Shown here piece by piece: positions 11,771-19,526 of a stretch of 64,000 bases of DNA. This DNA comes from Pelomonas baiyunensis (GTDB lineage: Bacteria; Pseudomonadota; Gammaproteobacteria; Burkholderiales; Burkholderiaceae_C). Made by a program: the position numbers and the translations under genes. Position 1 is the stretch's first letter. Each line of letters starts with the position of its first letter. The notes beneath the pieces are model-generated. The model did not search any database. It was not told the DNA's origin and worked only from the letters and a program-made list of their open reading frames with translations. The stretch covers positions 310,001-374,000 of the forward strand of contig NZ_JBIGIB010000002.1 in assembly GCF_043555935.1 (NCBI RefSeq). The letters are read 5' to 3'.

Positions 11771-12553
11771 ATGCTTGAGCCTCGTTCCACCGGCGCCATG
11801 GCGCGCCGGCCTCTCCCTCTTTCCTTGGCTCCGGTGATGAGTGCCCGACTGCTGCTGATCGATGACGATGCCCGCCTGACCGGCATGGTGGGCGACTACC
11901 TGCGGGGGGCTGGCTTCGATGTCAGCACCGCAGGCACGCTGGCCCAGGCGCGCGAGGCGCTGGCCCAGAGCCGGTTCGAATTGCTGGTGCTGGACCTGAT
12001 GCTGCCGGACGGCGATGGGCTGGACTTCTGCCGCTGGCTGCGGGGCGACCCGCGCTGGCGCCACCAGCCGGTGCTGATGCTGTCGGCCCGCGGCGAGCCC
12101 ATGGATCGCATCCTGGGGTTGGAACTGGGCGCCGACGACTACCTCGCCAAGCCTTTCGAGCCGCGCGAACTGCAAGCCCGCGTCAAGGCGCTGCTGCGCC
12201 GGCTGGAGCCCAAGCTTGACGGCGACGAGGTGCTTCGCTTCGGCCGCCTGGAGATCGACTTGGCCGCGCGCGTGGCCCGCCTGGACGGCAAGATTTGCGA
12301 CCTCACCAGCCACCAGTTCGACTTGCTGGTGGTGCTGGCGCAAAGCCCGGGCCGCGTGCTCAGCCGTGACCAGATCATGGACGCGCTCAAGGGCCACCCG
12401 CTGGAGGCGTTCGACCGTTCCATCGATGTGCACATCTCGCGCATCCGGGCAGTCATCGAAGACGACCCCAAGAGCCCGCGCCGCGTGCTGACCGTGCGTG
12501 GCGCCGGCTACGTGTTCGCGCGTAAGCAAGACGCTGACGCGGACGCCGCGTGA
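11771..12553 (+). CDS. OmpR/CpxR-type response regulator
   Basis: A DNA-binding response regulator. The receiver domain begins SARLLLIDDDARL, with the phospho-acceptor Asp in LLVLDLMLPDGDG; the winged-helix effector domain carries VLSRDQIMDALKG and ends RRVLTVRGAGYVF. Two starts are possible. The GTG-less ATG at 11771 has an excellent GAGGAG ribosome site 7 bases upstream but adds an unusual 22-residue leader. The ATG at 11837 gives the standard length (238 residues) but has no visible ribosome site. I report the longer form because of the Shine-Dalgarno. The gene sits between a Spy-like protein and its kinase (4-base overlap), so control of envelope-stress genes is a reasonable inference. 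Confidence 0.92.
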   Translation: MLEPRSTGAMARRPLPLSLAPVMSARLLLIDDDARLTGMVGDYLRGAGFDVSTAGTLAQAREALAQSRFELLVLDLMLPDGDGLDFCRWLRGDPRWRHQPVLMLSARGEPMDRILGLELGADDYLAKPFEPRELQARVKALLRRLEPKLDGDEVLRFGRLEIDLAARVARLDGKICDLTSHQFDLLVVLAQSPGRVLSRDQIMDALKGHPLEAFDRSIDVHISRIRAVIEDDPKSPRRVLTVRGAGYVFARKQDADADAA

Positions 12554-13971
12554 AGTCGCTCTACCTTCGCATCTACCTGACGCTGGTGGCGTTGCTGCTG
12601 GCGTTTGCCTTTGGCTCGGCTTGGCTATTTCAGCGCCACATCGAGCAGGAGCGGGTGAATGTGGAGGCGGCGGCCGGTGATCGCTTGAACGCGATGGCGG
12701 CCTTGCTCAAGCTCGCGTTGCCGCCGGCCAGTGCGCCGCGCAGTGAGCAGGCGGCTGCGTTCATGGACTGGGGCGTGCGCTTGCGCATGCCGCTGGCCCT
12801 GGAAGACGCGGACGGCCGCCGCATCACGGCCACACCGCTGTTCGAGCGCCGTGTGGACGACCCGGGCGCCATCGTGGTCAGCGCCAACCTGGGGGACGGC
12901 CGCAGCCTGGAGATGGTGCGCGGCGTGCGCCCGCCCAACAACCCGGGTGCGGCCTCCGGGCCGGGTGCGCTGCCGGGCGCCACGCCGGGTGCGGGCCCAG
13001 GCCGCGGTGGCAAACCCGATGATGGTCCGTGGGCCGGCCCCTGGTTGCACCGGCCGGTGACGCCGGGCGCACCGGGGGTGTCGACCCTGGCCGTGGTGTT
13101 GGTGCTGTTGTTCGTGGGCGTGGCTGCGGGCGCCTACCCGGTGGTGCGGCGCCTGACCCGGCGGCTGGAAGCGCTCAAGCGGGGCGTGGAACAGTTCGGC
13201 GCGGGTGAGTTGGGACACCGTGTGCAAGACAGCGGGCGCGACGAAGTGGCGGCCCTGGCGGCCAGCTTCAATCAGGCGGCCGACCGCATCCAGACGCTGC
13301 TCAAGTCGCACCAAACCTTGCTGGCCAACGCCAGCCACGAGCTGCGTTCGCCGCTGGCGCGCCTGAAGATGGCGTTCGCCATGCTGGACGACGCGGCGCC
13401 GGCGCAGCGGGCCAAGCTGGCGCGTGAGATCGACGTGAACATCGGCGAGCTGGACGCGCTGGTGGAAGAGGTGCTGTTGGCCAGCCGCCTGGAGGCGGGT
13501 ACGGCGGTGGGGGACACCCATGCCGTGGAGTTGCTGGCGCTGGGGGCGGAAGAAGCCGCCCGCGCCGAGGCCGGTTTTGAGCCGGAAACCGAGACGGCGC
13601 CGGTGCAAGGACAAGAGCGGCTGTTGCGCCGCGCCCTGCGCAACCTGTTGGACAACGCGCGCCGCTACGGTGGGCCGGAGGTGGAACTGGCGCTCAAGCC
13701 GGTGGCGGGCGGCTATGAATACGTGGTGGCCGACCGCGGCCCCGGCGTGCCGGCGGAGCTGCGCGAGCGCATCTTCGAACCGTTCTACCGCCTGCCCGGC
13801 CACGCCGAAATGGCGGGCGGCGTGGGCTTGGGGCTCAGCCTGGTCAAGCAGATTGCCGAGCGCCACGGCGGCAGCGTGCGCTGTCTGCCGCGTGAGGGCG
13901 GTGGCAGCCGGTTCGTGCTGTTCCTGCCGGCGGCGCCCGCCGGGACGCCCGGCGTCAGCGGTTCTCGTTGA
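12550..13971 (+). CDS. Sensor histidine kinase, EnvZ/CpxA-like
   Basis: A 473-residue inner-membrane kinase starting with GTG; its first bases overlap the regulator stop, so the two are translationally coupled. TM1 is at about residues 7-27, a periplasmic region follows to about 175, and TM2 lies near 178-200, then HAMP, a HisKA domain with ASHELRSPLARLK (phospho-acceptor His263), N box LRNLLDNARRYG, and G boxes DRGPGVP and GVGLGLSLVKQI. The periplasmic loop ends in a low-complexity Gly/Pro/Ala tract (about residues 127-161) that looks like a flexible linker. The neighbouring Spy-like gene suggests it senses misfolded envelope protein or metal. The last 17 bases overlap the convergent MATE gene. 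Confidence 0.93.
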   Translation: MKSLYLRIYLTLVALLLAFAFGSAWLFQRHIEQERVNVEAAAGDRLNAMAALLKLALPPASAPRSEQAAAFMDWGVRLRMPLALEDADGRRITATPLFERRVDDPGAIVVSANLGDGRSLEMVRGVRPPNNPGAASGPGALPGATPGAGPGRGGKPDDGPWAGPWLHRPVTPGAPGVSTLAVVLVLLFVGVAAGAYPVVRRLTRRLEALKRGVEQFGAGELGHRVQDSGRDEVAALAASFNQAADRIQTLLKSHQTLLANASHELRSPLARLKMAFAMLDDAAPAQRAKLAREIDVNIGELDALVEEVLLASRLEAGTAVGDTHAVELLALGAEEAARAEAGFEPETETAPVQGQERLLRRALRNLLDNARRYGGPEVELALKPVAGGYEYVVADRGPGVPAELRERIFEPFYRLPGHAEMAGGVGLGLSLVKQIAERHGGSVRCLPREGGGSRFVLFLPAAPAGTPGVSGSR

Positions 13972-15298
13972 ACACGCGGCGCAGCAGCAGGCTGAGCAGC
14001 AGCGCGGCCGTCACCAGGCCCGCCGTGGCCGCTTGCCAGAACCCCACCGCGCCGGCCGCTTGCGGGCCGAAGGCGAGCAGGTAGCCCCCGCCAATGCCCA
14101 GGCCCCACAGCGCCACGACGTAGATCACCATGGGCAGCGTGGCCACCTGGTAGGCGCGCAGCACGTAGGCCGCCACGGTCTGCAGGGCGTCGCCCAGGTG
14201 GAAAAACCACACCCACACCAGCAGTGGCAGGGCCGCCGCCGCGGTGGTGGCATCCCGCGTGTACAGCCCCACGATGGGCTCGCGGCCCCAGGCGACCAGC
14301 GCGCCCACCGTGGCCGCCGTGAGCGCTGCCAGGGCCATGGCATGCCGCCCCACGGTTCGGGCGGCCGGCTTGTCGCCTGCCCCCAGATGCTGGGCCACCA
14401 GCGTGCCGGCGGCGGTGGCCAGGGCCAGCGCGATCATGAACATCATGGCCACCAGGTTCACGGCGATCTGATGCCCGGCCACCGGCGTGGCCCCCAGCCG
14501 TGCGACGAAGAAGGCCATGAAGGTGAAGCCCGTCACTTCCACCAGGATGGAGCCGCCCATCGGCAGGCCCAGCCGCACCAGCGCAAGCAGGTCGGGCCAC
14601 TGGGGGCGCGTGTGCCACAGGTGGGGAATCTGGAACGGGCGGTAGAACGGATCGCGGCGAAGCAAGACCGCCGCGGCCGCGGCCTGGCTGATCATGGCCA
14701 GCGCCGTGGCCCAGCCGCACCCCGCCACGCCCAGCGCCGGCACCGGTCCCCAGCCAAACACCAGCACCGCATTCAGCGGCACCTTGGCCGTGAGCCCGGC
14801 CAACTGCATGGCCATCACGGCTTTGGGGCGGCTCACAGCCGTGGAGAAGCCCCGGAACGCCGTGAAGAGCAGGGCGGCCGGCAGGGCGAACGCTTCGGGC
14901 CGGGTGTAGGCCCGGACCTTGTCGGCCTGCGCGGCATCCAGCTGCGCCAGCGCCGTGAACGGGTCCGGGAACCACAGCGCCAGGCAGCCAGGCACGCACA
15001 ACAGCAGCGCCAGCCACTGCGCCTGCACAAAGCTGCGGCCGGCGCCCGGCAGGTCTTGCGCGCCGAACTGCCGCCCGGCAATCGGGCCCACGGCCAGCAC
15101 CACGCCCATCAGTCCCACAAAGATCGTGACGTAGGCCGCCGAGCCCACAGCCAGCCCGGCCAGGTCTGCCGGCCCGACGCGGCCCATCATCAGGGTGTCG
15201 ATGGTGCTGAACATCATGACCGCGATCTGCCCCACCAGCACCGGCCAGGCCAGCGGCACCAGGCGGCGCACGCTGTCTGCGAAGCGAATTCGGGTCAT
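13955..15298 (-). CDS. MATE-family multidrug/Na+ antiporter (NorM-like)
   Basis: A 447-residue integral membrane protein with about 12 hydrophobic segments in two homologous halves. It begins with a MATE N-terminus (VPLAWPVLVGQIAVMMFSTI, then DTLMMGRVG) and repeats the pattern in the second half (LGLPMGGSILVEVTGF). Such transporters export cationic drugs or metabolites in exchange for Na+ or H+. It is the last gene of a minus-strand unit: its ATG overlaps the stop of the DUF3717/DUF1289 gene (ATGA), which itself overlaps trpS. The substrate is unknown. Confidence 0.92.
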   Translation of the reverse strand: MTRIRFADSVRRLVPLAWPVLVGQIAVMMFSTIDTLMMGRVGPADLAGLAVGSAAYVTIFVGLMGVVLAVGPIAGRQFGAQDLPGAGRSFVQAQWLALLLCVPGCLALWFPDPFTALAQLDAAQADKVRAYTRPEAFALPAALLFTAFRGFSTAVSRPKAVMAMQLAGLTAKVPLNAVLVFGWGPVPALGVAGCGWATALAMISQAAAAAVLLRRDPFYRPFQIPHLWHTRPQWPDLLALVRLGLPMGGSILVEVTGFTFMAFFVARLGATPVAGHQIAVNLVAMMFMIALALATAAGTLVAQHLGAGDKPAARTVGRHAMALAALTAATVGALVAWGREPIVGLYTRDATTAAAALPLLVWVWFFHLGDALQTVAAYVLRAYQVATLPMVIYVVALWGLGIGGGYLLAFGPQAAGAVGFWQAATAGLVTAALLLSLLLRRVFNENR

Positions 15299-15741
15299 GG
15301 GGCGGGGGCGTCCGGGGCGCTGGACGCAGCGCGGGTGCCTTCACCGCGTTCGGCGTAGCGGTTGAAGCGCCACGCTGTGCCTTCTTGGGTGATGCGGTGC
15401 CAGACGGCACGCTTCTCGAAAGGGTCCAGCGCCAGCCAGTGCTGCACTTCGTCGAAGCTGCGCCCGCAGCCTTTGCACTGCGGGTCACCTTGTGCGGTGG
15501 AGCAGATGGCGATGCAGGGCGAATCAGGGGTGGTGGCGTACCACTCCAGCCAAGCCTGCAGCGCGGCGGGGGCCAACGCGCTGGCCTCCCATTCCGTGGC
15601 GCCGTGCCAGGACATCAGGGCATACACCTCCGCCAGGGCGCCGACCTCGGGAGCGGCGTGCACGCCGTCCGGCGAGGGCGCACGCTCGCGCCACCAGTTG
15701 ATGGCGGCCTCCAGGTCGGTGACGTGCAGAGAAACGCTCAA
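15295..15741 (-). CDS. DUF3717-DUF1289 two-domain protein
   Basis: A 148-residue protein joining two small uncharacterised domains. Residues 1-75 (HVTDLEAAINWWRERAPSP and on) match the DUF3717 pattern common in Burkholderiales. Residues 80-130 (SPCIAICSTAQGDPQCKGCGRSFDEVQHW) match DUF1289, a short Cys-rich motif (C-x3-C and C-x2-C) suggestive of metal or Fe-S binding. The likely start is a TTG at 15741 that overlaps the trpS stop as TTGA, and its own stop overlaps the MATE start, so it is tightly coupled in a three-gene operon. No function is established for either domain. Confidence 0.8.
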   Translation of the reverse strand: MSVSLHVTDLEAAINWWRERAPSPDGVHAAPEVGALAEVYALMSWHGATEWEASALAPAALQAWLEWYATTPDSPCIAICSTAQGDPQCKGCGRSFDEVQHWLALDPFEKRAVWHRITQEGTAWRFNRYAERGEGTRAASSAPDAPAP

Positions 15742-16742
15742 GCCACCAACCCCATCGCGGCGCGCACTTCGCGCAGCGTCTTGCGGGCCACTGCGCGGGC
15801 ACGCTCGGTGCCCACTTCCAGCGTCCATTTCACCTGCTGCAGGTCCAGCGCGGCAGCGCGCTCGCGCCACGGGGCCTGTTCCCGCTGAATGGCCTCGATG
15901 AGCGGCTGCTTGCAGTCCAGGCAGCCGATGCTGGCCGTGCGGCAGCCGGTTTCGCACGCGGCGCGGGTGGCCGGGTCGGTGTAGATCTGGTGCAACGGCC
16001 AGACGGGGCAGCGGGCCGGGTCGCCGGCGTCGGTGCGGCGCACGCGCTGCGGGTCGGTGGGCATGGTGCGGATCTTGGTGGCCGTGACCTCTGGTTCATC
16101 GCGCATGGCGATGGCGTTGTCCAGGCTCTTGCTCATCTTCTGCCCGTCCAGCCCCGGCACGCGAGCGGTTTCGGTGAGCAGGGCTTGCGGCTCGACAAAC
16201 ACCGGCGCGGCCTCGGCGTACAGGCGGTTGAACCGCCGGCCCACTTCGCGCGTCACTTCCACGTGGGCGGCCTGGTCTTCGCCCACGGGCACGCCGGCCG
16301 GCTTGTAGAGCAGGATGTCCGCGGCCTGCAGCAGGGGGTAGCCCAGGAAGCCGTAGGTGGCCAGCTCGGGGTCAGCCGCCACTTGATCCTTGTAGCTGGG
16401 CATGCGGGCCAGCCAGCTCGAGGGCGTGCACATCGCCAGCAGCGTGAACAGTTCGGCGTGCTCGGGCATGCGGCTTTGCAGGAAGAGCGTGCATCGCTCG
16501 GGGTCGATGCCCGCGGCCAGCCAGTCGGTGACCATCTCGTACACGTGATGCGACAGCGTCTCGCCGCTGGGGCGCTGGGTGGTCAAGGCATGCCAGTCGG
16601 CCACGAAGAAGAAGCCTTCGTGCGTGTCTTGCAGGCGCACCCAGTTCTTCAGGGCGCCGTGGAAGTGGCCGAGGTGCAGGGCGCCGGTGGGGCGCATGCC
16701 CGAGAGAACGCGCGGGCGGGCGGTGGCGGGTGTCGTCGACAT
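15738..16742 (-). CDS. trpS: Tryptophanyl-tRNA synthetase
   Basis: A 334-residue class Ic aminoacyl-tRNA synthetase charging tRNA-Trp. The HIGH-like motif appears as TGALHLGHFHG near residue 20 and the KMSKS loop as GQKMSKSLDN near 195. A small insertion is present around residues 225-275 with CPVWPLHQIY and the cysteines of CETGCRTASIGCLDC, seen in the longer proteobacterial TrpS subgroup. The ATG at 16742 gives the standard N-terminus (RVLSGMRPTG). It heads the operon that continues with the DUF3717/DUF1289 protein and the MATE exporter, and is divergent from purN across 80 bases. Confidence 0.95.
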   Translation of the reverse strand: MSTTPATARPRVLSGMRPTGALHLGHFHGALKNWVRLQDTHEGFFFVADWHALTTQRPSGETLSHHVYEMVTDWLAAGIDPERCTLFLQSRMPEHAELFTLLAMCTPSSWLARMPSYKDQVAADPELATYGFLGYPLLQAADILLYKPAGVPVGEDQAAHVEVTREVGRRFNRLYAEAAPVFVEPQALLTETARVPGLDGQKMSKSLDNAIAMRDEPEVTATKIRTMPTDPQRVRRTDAGDPARCPVWPLHQIYTDPATRAACETGCRTASIGCLDCKQPLIEAIQREQAPWRERAAALDLQQVKWTLEVGTERARAVARKTLREVRAAMGLVA

Positions 16743-16809
16743 GGGGCGCGGATTGTCGGTCAAGCCCCCAGCCCTGCCGAAGGGCAGGGGTTCGCCGCAG
16801 GCCGGCGCC

Positions 16810-16815
16810 TACACT
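16810..16815 (+). promoter_or_regulatory. Candidate -10 element of purN
   Basis: TACACT lies 7 bases before the purN ATG with no Shine-Dalgarno in between. If used, transcription would begin at or next to the start codon. No convincing -35 hexamer is visible, so confidence is low. Confidence 0.3.
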
Positions 16816-16822
16816 GACGGCC

Positions 16823-17455
16823 ATGAAGCGACTGGTGATTCTGATCTCGGGACGCGGCTCCAACATGGAGGCGATCGTCAAGGCCTGTGCGGCGCAAGGA
16901 TGGTCGGCGGAAGTGGCCGCCGTGATCAGCAACCGGCCCGACGCGGGTGGTTTGCAGTTCGCCGCGCAGCACGGCATCGCCACGGCCGTGGTGGATCACA
17001 AGGCCTACTCCAGCCGCGAGGCGTTCGACGCTGAACTGGCCCGCGTCATCGACGGCTACGCGCCGGATCTGGTGGTGCTGGCCGGCTTCATGCGCATCCT
17101 GACGCCGGGCTTCACCGCCCACTACGCGCGGCGCATGCTGAACATTCACCCGTCGCTGCTGCCGGCATTCACCGGCTTGCACACGCACGAGCGCGCGCTG
17201 GAGATGGGCTGCAAGATTGCCGGGGTGACGGTGCACTTCGTGACGGCCGAACTGGACCACGGCGCCATCGTGATGCAGGCGGCGGTGCCGGTGCGCGCGG
17301 GCGACGACGCCAAGAGCCTGTCGGCCCGGGTGCTGGCGGCTGAGCACCAGATTTACCCGCAGTCGGTGCGTTGGTTCCTGGAGGATGCCTTGGTGTGGGA
17401 CGGTGACCGCGTGCATCACCGCGACGGCATGGCGCAGAGCCTCTTCCTGGCCTGA
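16823..17455 (+). CDS. purN: Phosphoribosylglycinamide formyltransferase
   Basis: A 210-residue GAR transformylase using 10-formyl-tetrahydrofolate in step three of purine synthesis. The N-terminal LVILISGRGSNMEAI is the phosphate-binding loop. LNIHPSLLPAFTGLHTHERAL near residue 105 contains the Asn-His catalytic pair, and GVTVHFVTAELDHG near 135 carries the conserved Asp. Length matches the E. coli enzyme (212). Other pur genes are not adjacent, as is common in betaproteobacteria. Confidence 0.96.
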   Translation: MKRLVILISGRGSNMEAIVKACAAQGWSAEVAAVISNRPDAGGLQFAAQHGIATAVVDHKAYSSREAFDAELARVIDGYAPDLVVLAGFMRILTPGFTAHYARRMLNIHPSLLPAFTGLHTHERALEMGCKIAGVTVHFVTAELDHGAIVMQAAVPVRAGDDAKSLSARVLAAEHQIYPQSVRWFLEDALVWDGDRVHHRDGMAQSLFLA

Positions 17456-17458
17456 CCC

Positions 17459-18106
17459 TCAGCTGATCAAGCCGGCGAGGATGTTGATCGACAGGGCGAG
17501 CACGCCCGTGTTGAACACGAACGCCAGCAGGGCCTGCAACAGCACCAAGCGGCGCATCGGCTTGGAGCTGACGGCGACGTCGGAGGTCTGGGACGTGGCG
17601 GCCACCGTGATCGAGAAGTACAGAAAGTCGGCGTAGCCCGGCTCGCCATCGTCTCCGGGGAACTCCAGCCCGTGGTCGCCCCCGCCCTCGCGGTGGTAAA
17701 CGCTGGCGTAGGCGATGCCGAACTCCACCGGCAGCAGCAGCCAGGAGCCCGCCACCGTGGTCAGCGCCAGCAGCACGGCGGCCGTGGCGTCGTGGTTCTG
17801 GCGAGCCTGTTGCAGTTCCAGCGTGATGGCCGCGAGGCTGGCCAGCGCGCCCAGCACCGCCAGAAGCAGCACGACGGGAATGCCGTCGGCCAGCGCACGG
17901 GCGCGTTTTTGCACGTCGGTGGCGCCACTGCGGCCCAGCATCATCCACACCACCAGCGGCAGGTAGATCCACAGGAAGCCGTTCCAACCCACCAGCAACC
18001 GCGTCTGCCAGGCCAGGGGGCCGGGCCAGAAGGCCGCCAGTGCGGCCCCCGCCAGCAAGGCCCCGGTGAGCCGGCGGCGCATGTGCAGTTGGGTCCACAA
18101 ATTCAT
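17459..18106 (-). CDS. DUF1345 integral membrane protein
   Basis: A 215-residue inner-membrane protein of the DUF1345 family. About five hydrophobic helices are visible: near residues 12-30, 36-56, 75-97, 112-133 and 190-212. A conserved soluble segment GYADFLYFSITVAATSQTSDV around 155-178 resembles a pore-loop sequence of two-TM potassium channels (TSQTSD), as noted for this family, but no function is proven. It converges on purN with a 3-base gap and is divergent from the rsmB-like gene with only 27 bases between starts, so the two promoters must overlap. Confidence 0.82.
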   Translation of the reverse strand: MNLWTQLHMRRRLTGALLAGAALAAFWPGPLAWQTRLLVGWNGFLWIYLPLVVWMMLGRSGATDVQKRARALADGIPVVLLLAVLGALASLAAITLELQQARQNHDATAAVLLALTTVAGSWLLLPVEFGIAYASVYHREGGGDHGLEFPGDDGEPGYADFLYFSITVAATSQTSDVAVSSKPMRRLVLLQALLAFVFNTGVLALSINILAGLIS

Positions 18107-18122
18107 GCGCAGCGGGCCTTGG

Positions 18123-18128
18123 GATAAT
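18123..18128 (+). promoter_or_regulatory. Candidate -10 element very close to the RsmB-like start codon
   Basis: GATAAT ends 5 bases before the ATG at 18134 and no ribosome site is present, which would make the message leaderless. A clear -35 hexamer at 16-18 bases spacing is not visible. Confidence 0.35.
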
Positions 18129-18133
18129 GGGCC

Positions 18134-19396
18134 ATGCATCCTAATGCCCTGTTGGAGCTGTGCGCCGAGCTGATCGGCGCCGTGAACAAGCTCGACGCGC
18201 CGGCCGACGCGACTGTTTCGGCCTTCTTCCGTCAACGCAAAAACCTGGGCCAGCGCGAACGCGGCTGCCTGGCGGAGACGGTGTACGCCTTGCTGCGCGA
18301 GCGCACCAAATTCCAGCACCTGGCCCAAAGCGGCACGGGGCCGGTGCCGCGTCGGCTGGCCATCCTGGCCTGGCGGGGCAACGACAGCTTCCTGCGCGCC
18401 GCGCTCACGGCCGGGGAAAAGATCTGGCTGGAGCAGGTGCAGGCGATTGCCGCCGACAGCCTGCCGCCACGGCTGCGCCACAACTTGCCGGACTGGCTGG
18501 CCGAGCCGCTGCGCGAGCGCGTGGGCGAGGAGGAGTTTTGGCCTCTGGCGGCCGCGCTGAATGAGGCCGCGCCGTTGGATCTGCGCGTGAACACGCTCAA
18601 GCTCAAGCGTGAAGAAGCGCTGGCGGAGTTGAAGGCCGCGGGCATCGACGCTGAGCCGACACCGTACTCGCCGCTGGGCCTGCGCGTGCAGGGCAAGCCG
18701 GCGCTGCACAAGCTGCCGCTGTTCACCGGCGGCGGGGTGGAGGTGCAGGACGAAGGCAGCCAGTTGCTGGCTTTGCTGCTCGCGCCCAAGCGGGGCGAGA
18801 TGGTGGTGGACTTTTGCGCTGGGGCCGGCGGCAAGACGCTGGCGCTGGGTGCGGCGATGCGCAACACCGGGCGGTTGTATGCATTCGATGTGTCCGGCCA
18901 TCGGCTGGACGCGCTCAAGCCCCGGCTGGCGCGCAGCGGCTTGTCCAACGTCTACCCGGCGCAGATCGCCCACGAGCGCGACGACCGCGTGAAGCGCCTG
19001 GCGGGCAAGATCGACCGCGTGCTGGTGGATGCGCCGTGCTCGGGTTTGGGCACTTTGCGCCGCAATCCTGACCTGAAGTGGCGCCAGACGCCGCAGGCGG
19101 TGGAGGAGTTGCAAGCCAAGCAGCGCGCCATCCTGGCCAGCGCGGCGCGCATGGTGAAGGCGGGCGGGCGACTGGTGTACGCCACTTGCAGCCTGTTGGA
19201 TGCTGAAAACGAGCAGATCGCGACTGAATTCGAGTCGGCGCACCCGGAGTTCAAGCGTCTCCCGGCCGACGAAGCCCTGGGCAAGGTTCAGGTGGAGCGG
19301 GCCGGCGAGCTGACGGAATCGGGGGCGCTGCGCATCTGGCCGCACCGGCACGGCATGGACGGGTTCTTCGCGGTGGCCTGGGAGCGGGCGGCTTGA
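18134..19396 (+). CDS. RsmB/NOP2-type 16S/23S rRNA (cytosine-5) methyltransferase
   Basis: A 420-residue SAM-dependent RNA m5C methyltransferase. Residues 1-140 form a helical N-terminal RNA-binding part, and the Rossmann catalytic domain begins near residue 200 with VQDEGSQLLALLLAPKRGE and DFCAGAGGKTLALG (SAM loop). Both catalytic cysteines are present: the motif IV DAPCSGLGTLRRNP near 300 and motif VI YATCSLLDAENE near 350. It resembles RsmB but the N-terminal NusB-like domain is not obvious, so RsmB, RsmF or a paralogue remain possible. It appears to be monocistronic, with a probable leaderless start. Confidence 0.9.
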   Translation: MHPNALLELCAELIGAVNKLDAPADATVSAFFRQRKNLGQRERGCLAETVYALLRERTKFQHLAQSGTGPVPRRLAILAWRGNDSFLRAALTAGEKIWLEQVQAIAADSLPPRLRHNLPDWLAEPLRERVGEEEFWPLAAALNEAAPLDLRVNTLKLKREEALAELKAAGIDAEPTPYSPLGLRVQGKPALHKLPLFTGGGVEVQDEGSQLLALLLAPKRGEMVVDFCAGAGGKTLALGAAMRNTGRLYAFDVSGHRLDALKPRLARSGLSNVYPAQIAHERDDRVKRLAGKIDRVLVDAPCSGLGTLRRNPDLKWRQTPQAVEELQAKQRAILASAARMVKAGGRLVYATCSLLDAENEQIATEFESAHPEFKRLPADEALGKVQVERAGELTESGALRIWPHRHGMDGFFAVAWERAA

Positions 19397-19456
19397 CCTG
19401 AGTCAAGAAACGCGCCGGTTCGCACGCCGGCGCCCGAATGCGGTGCAGGCGACCCC

Positions 19457-19483
19457 TTGAAAATAGGGAGGCCGCCTTACAAT
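19457..19483 (+). promoter_or_regulatory. Candidate sigma-70 promoter of the desaturase gene
   Basis: TTGAAA and TACAAT are separated by 15 bases, shorter than the preferred 17, placing transcription start near 19490, about 37 bases before the ATG. Confidence 0.4.
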
Positions 19484-19526
19484 CAAGAACTCTTTGCATG
19501 ACCGCGGTGGCCGAGGCCAGGATCCC

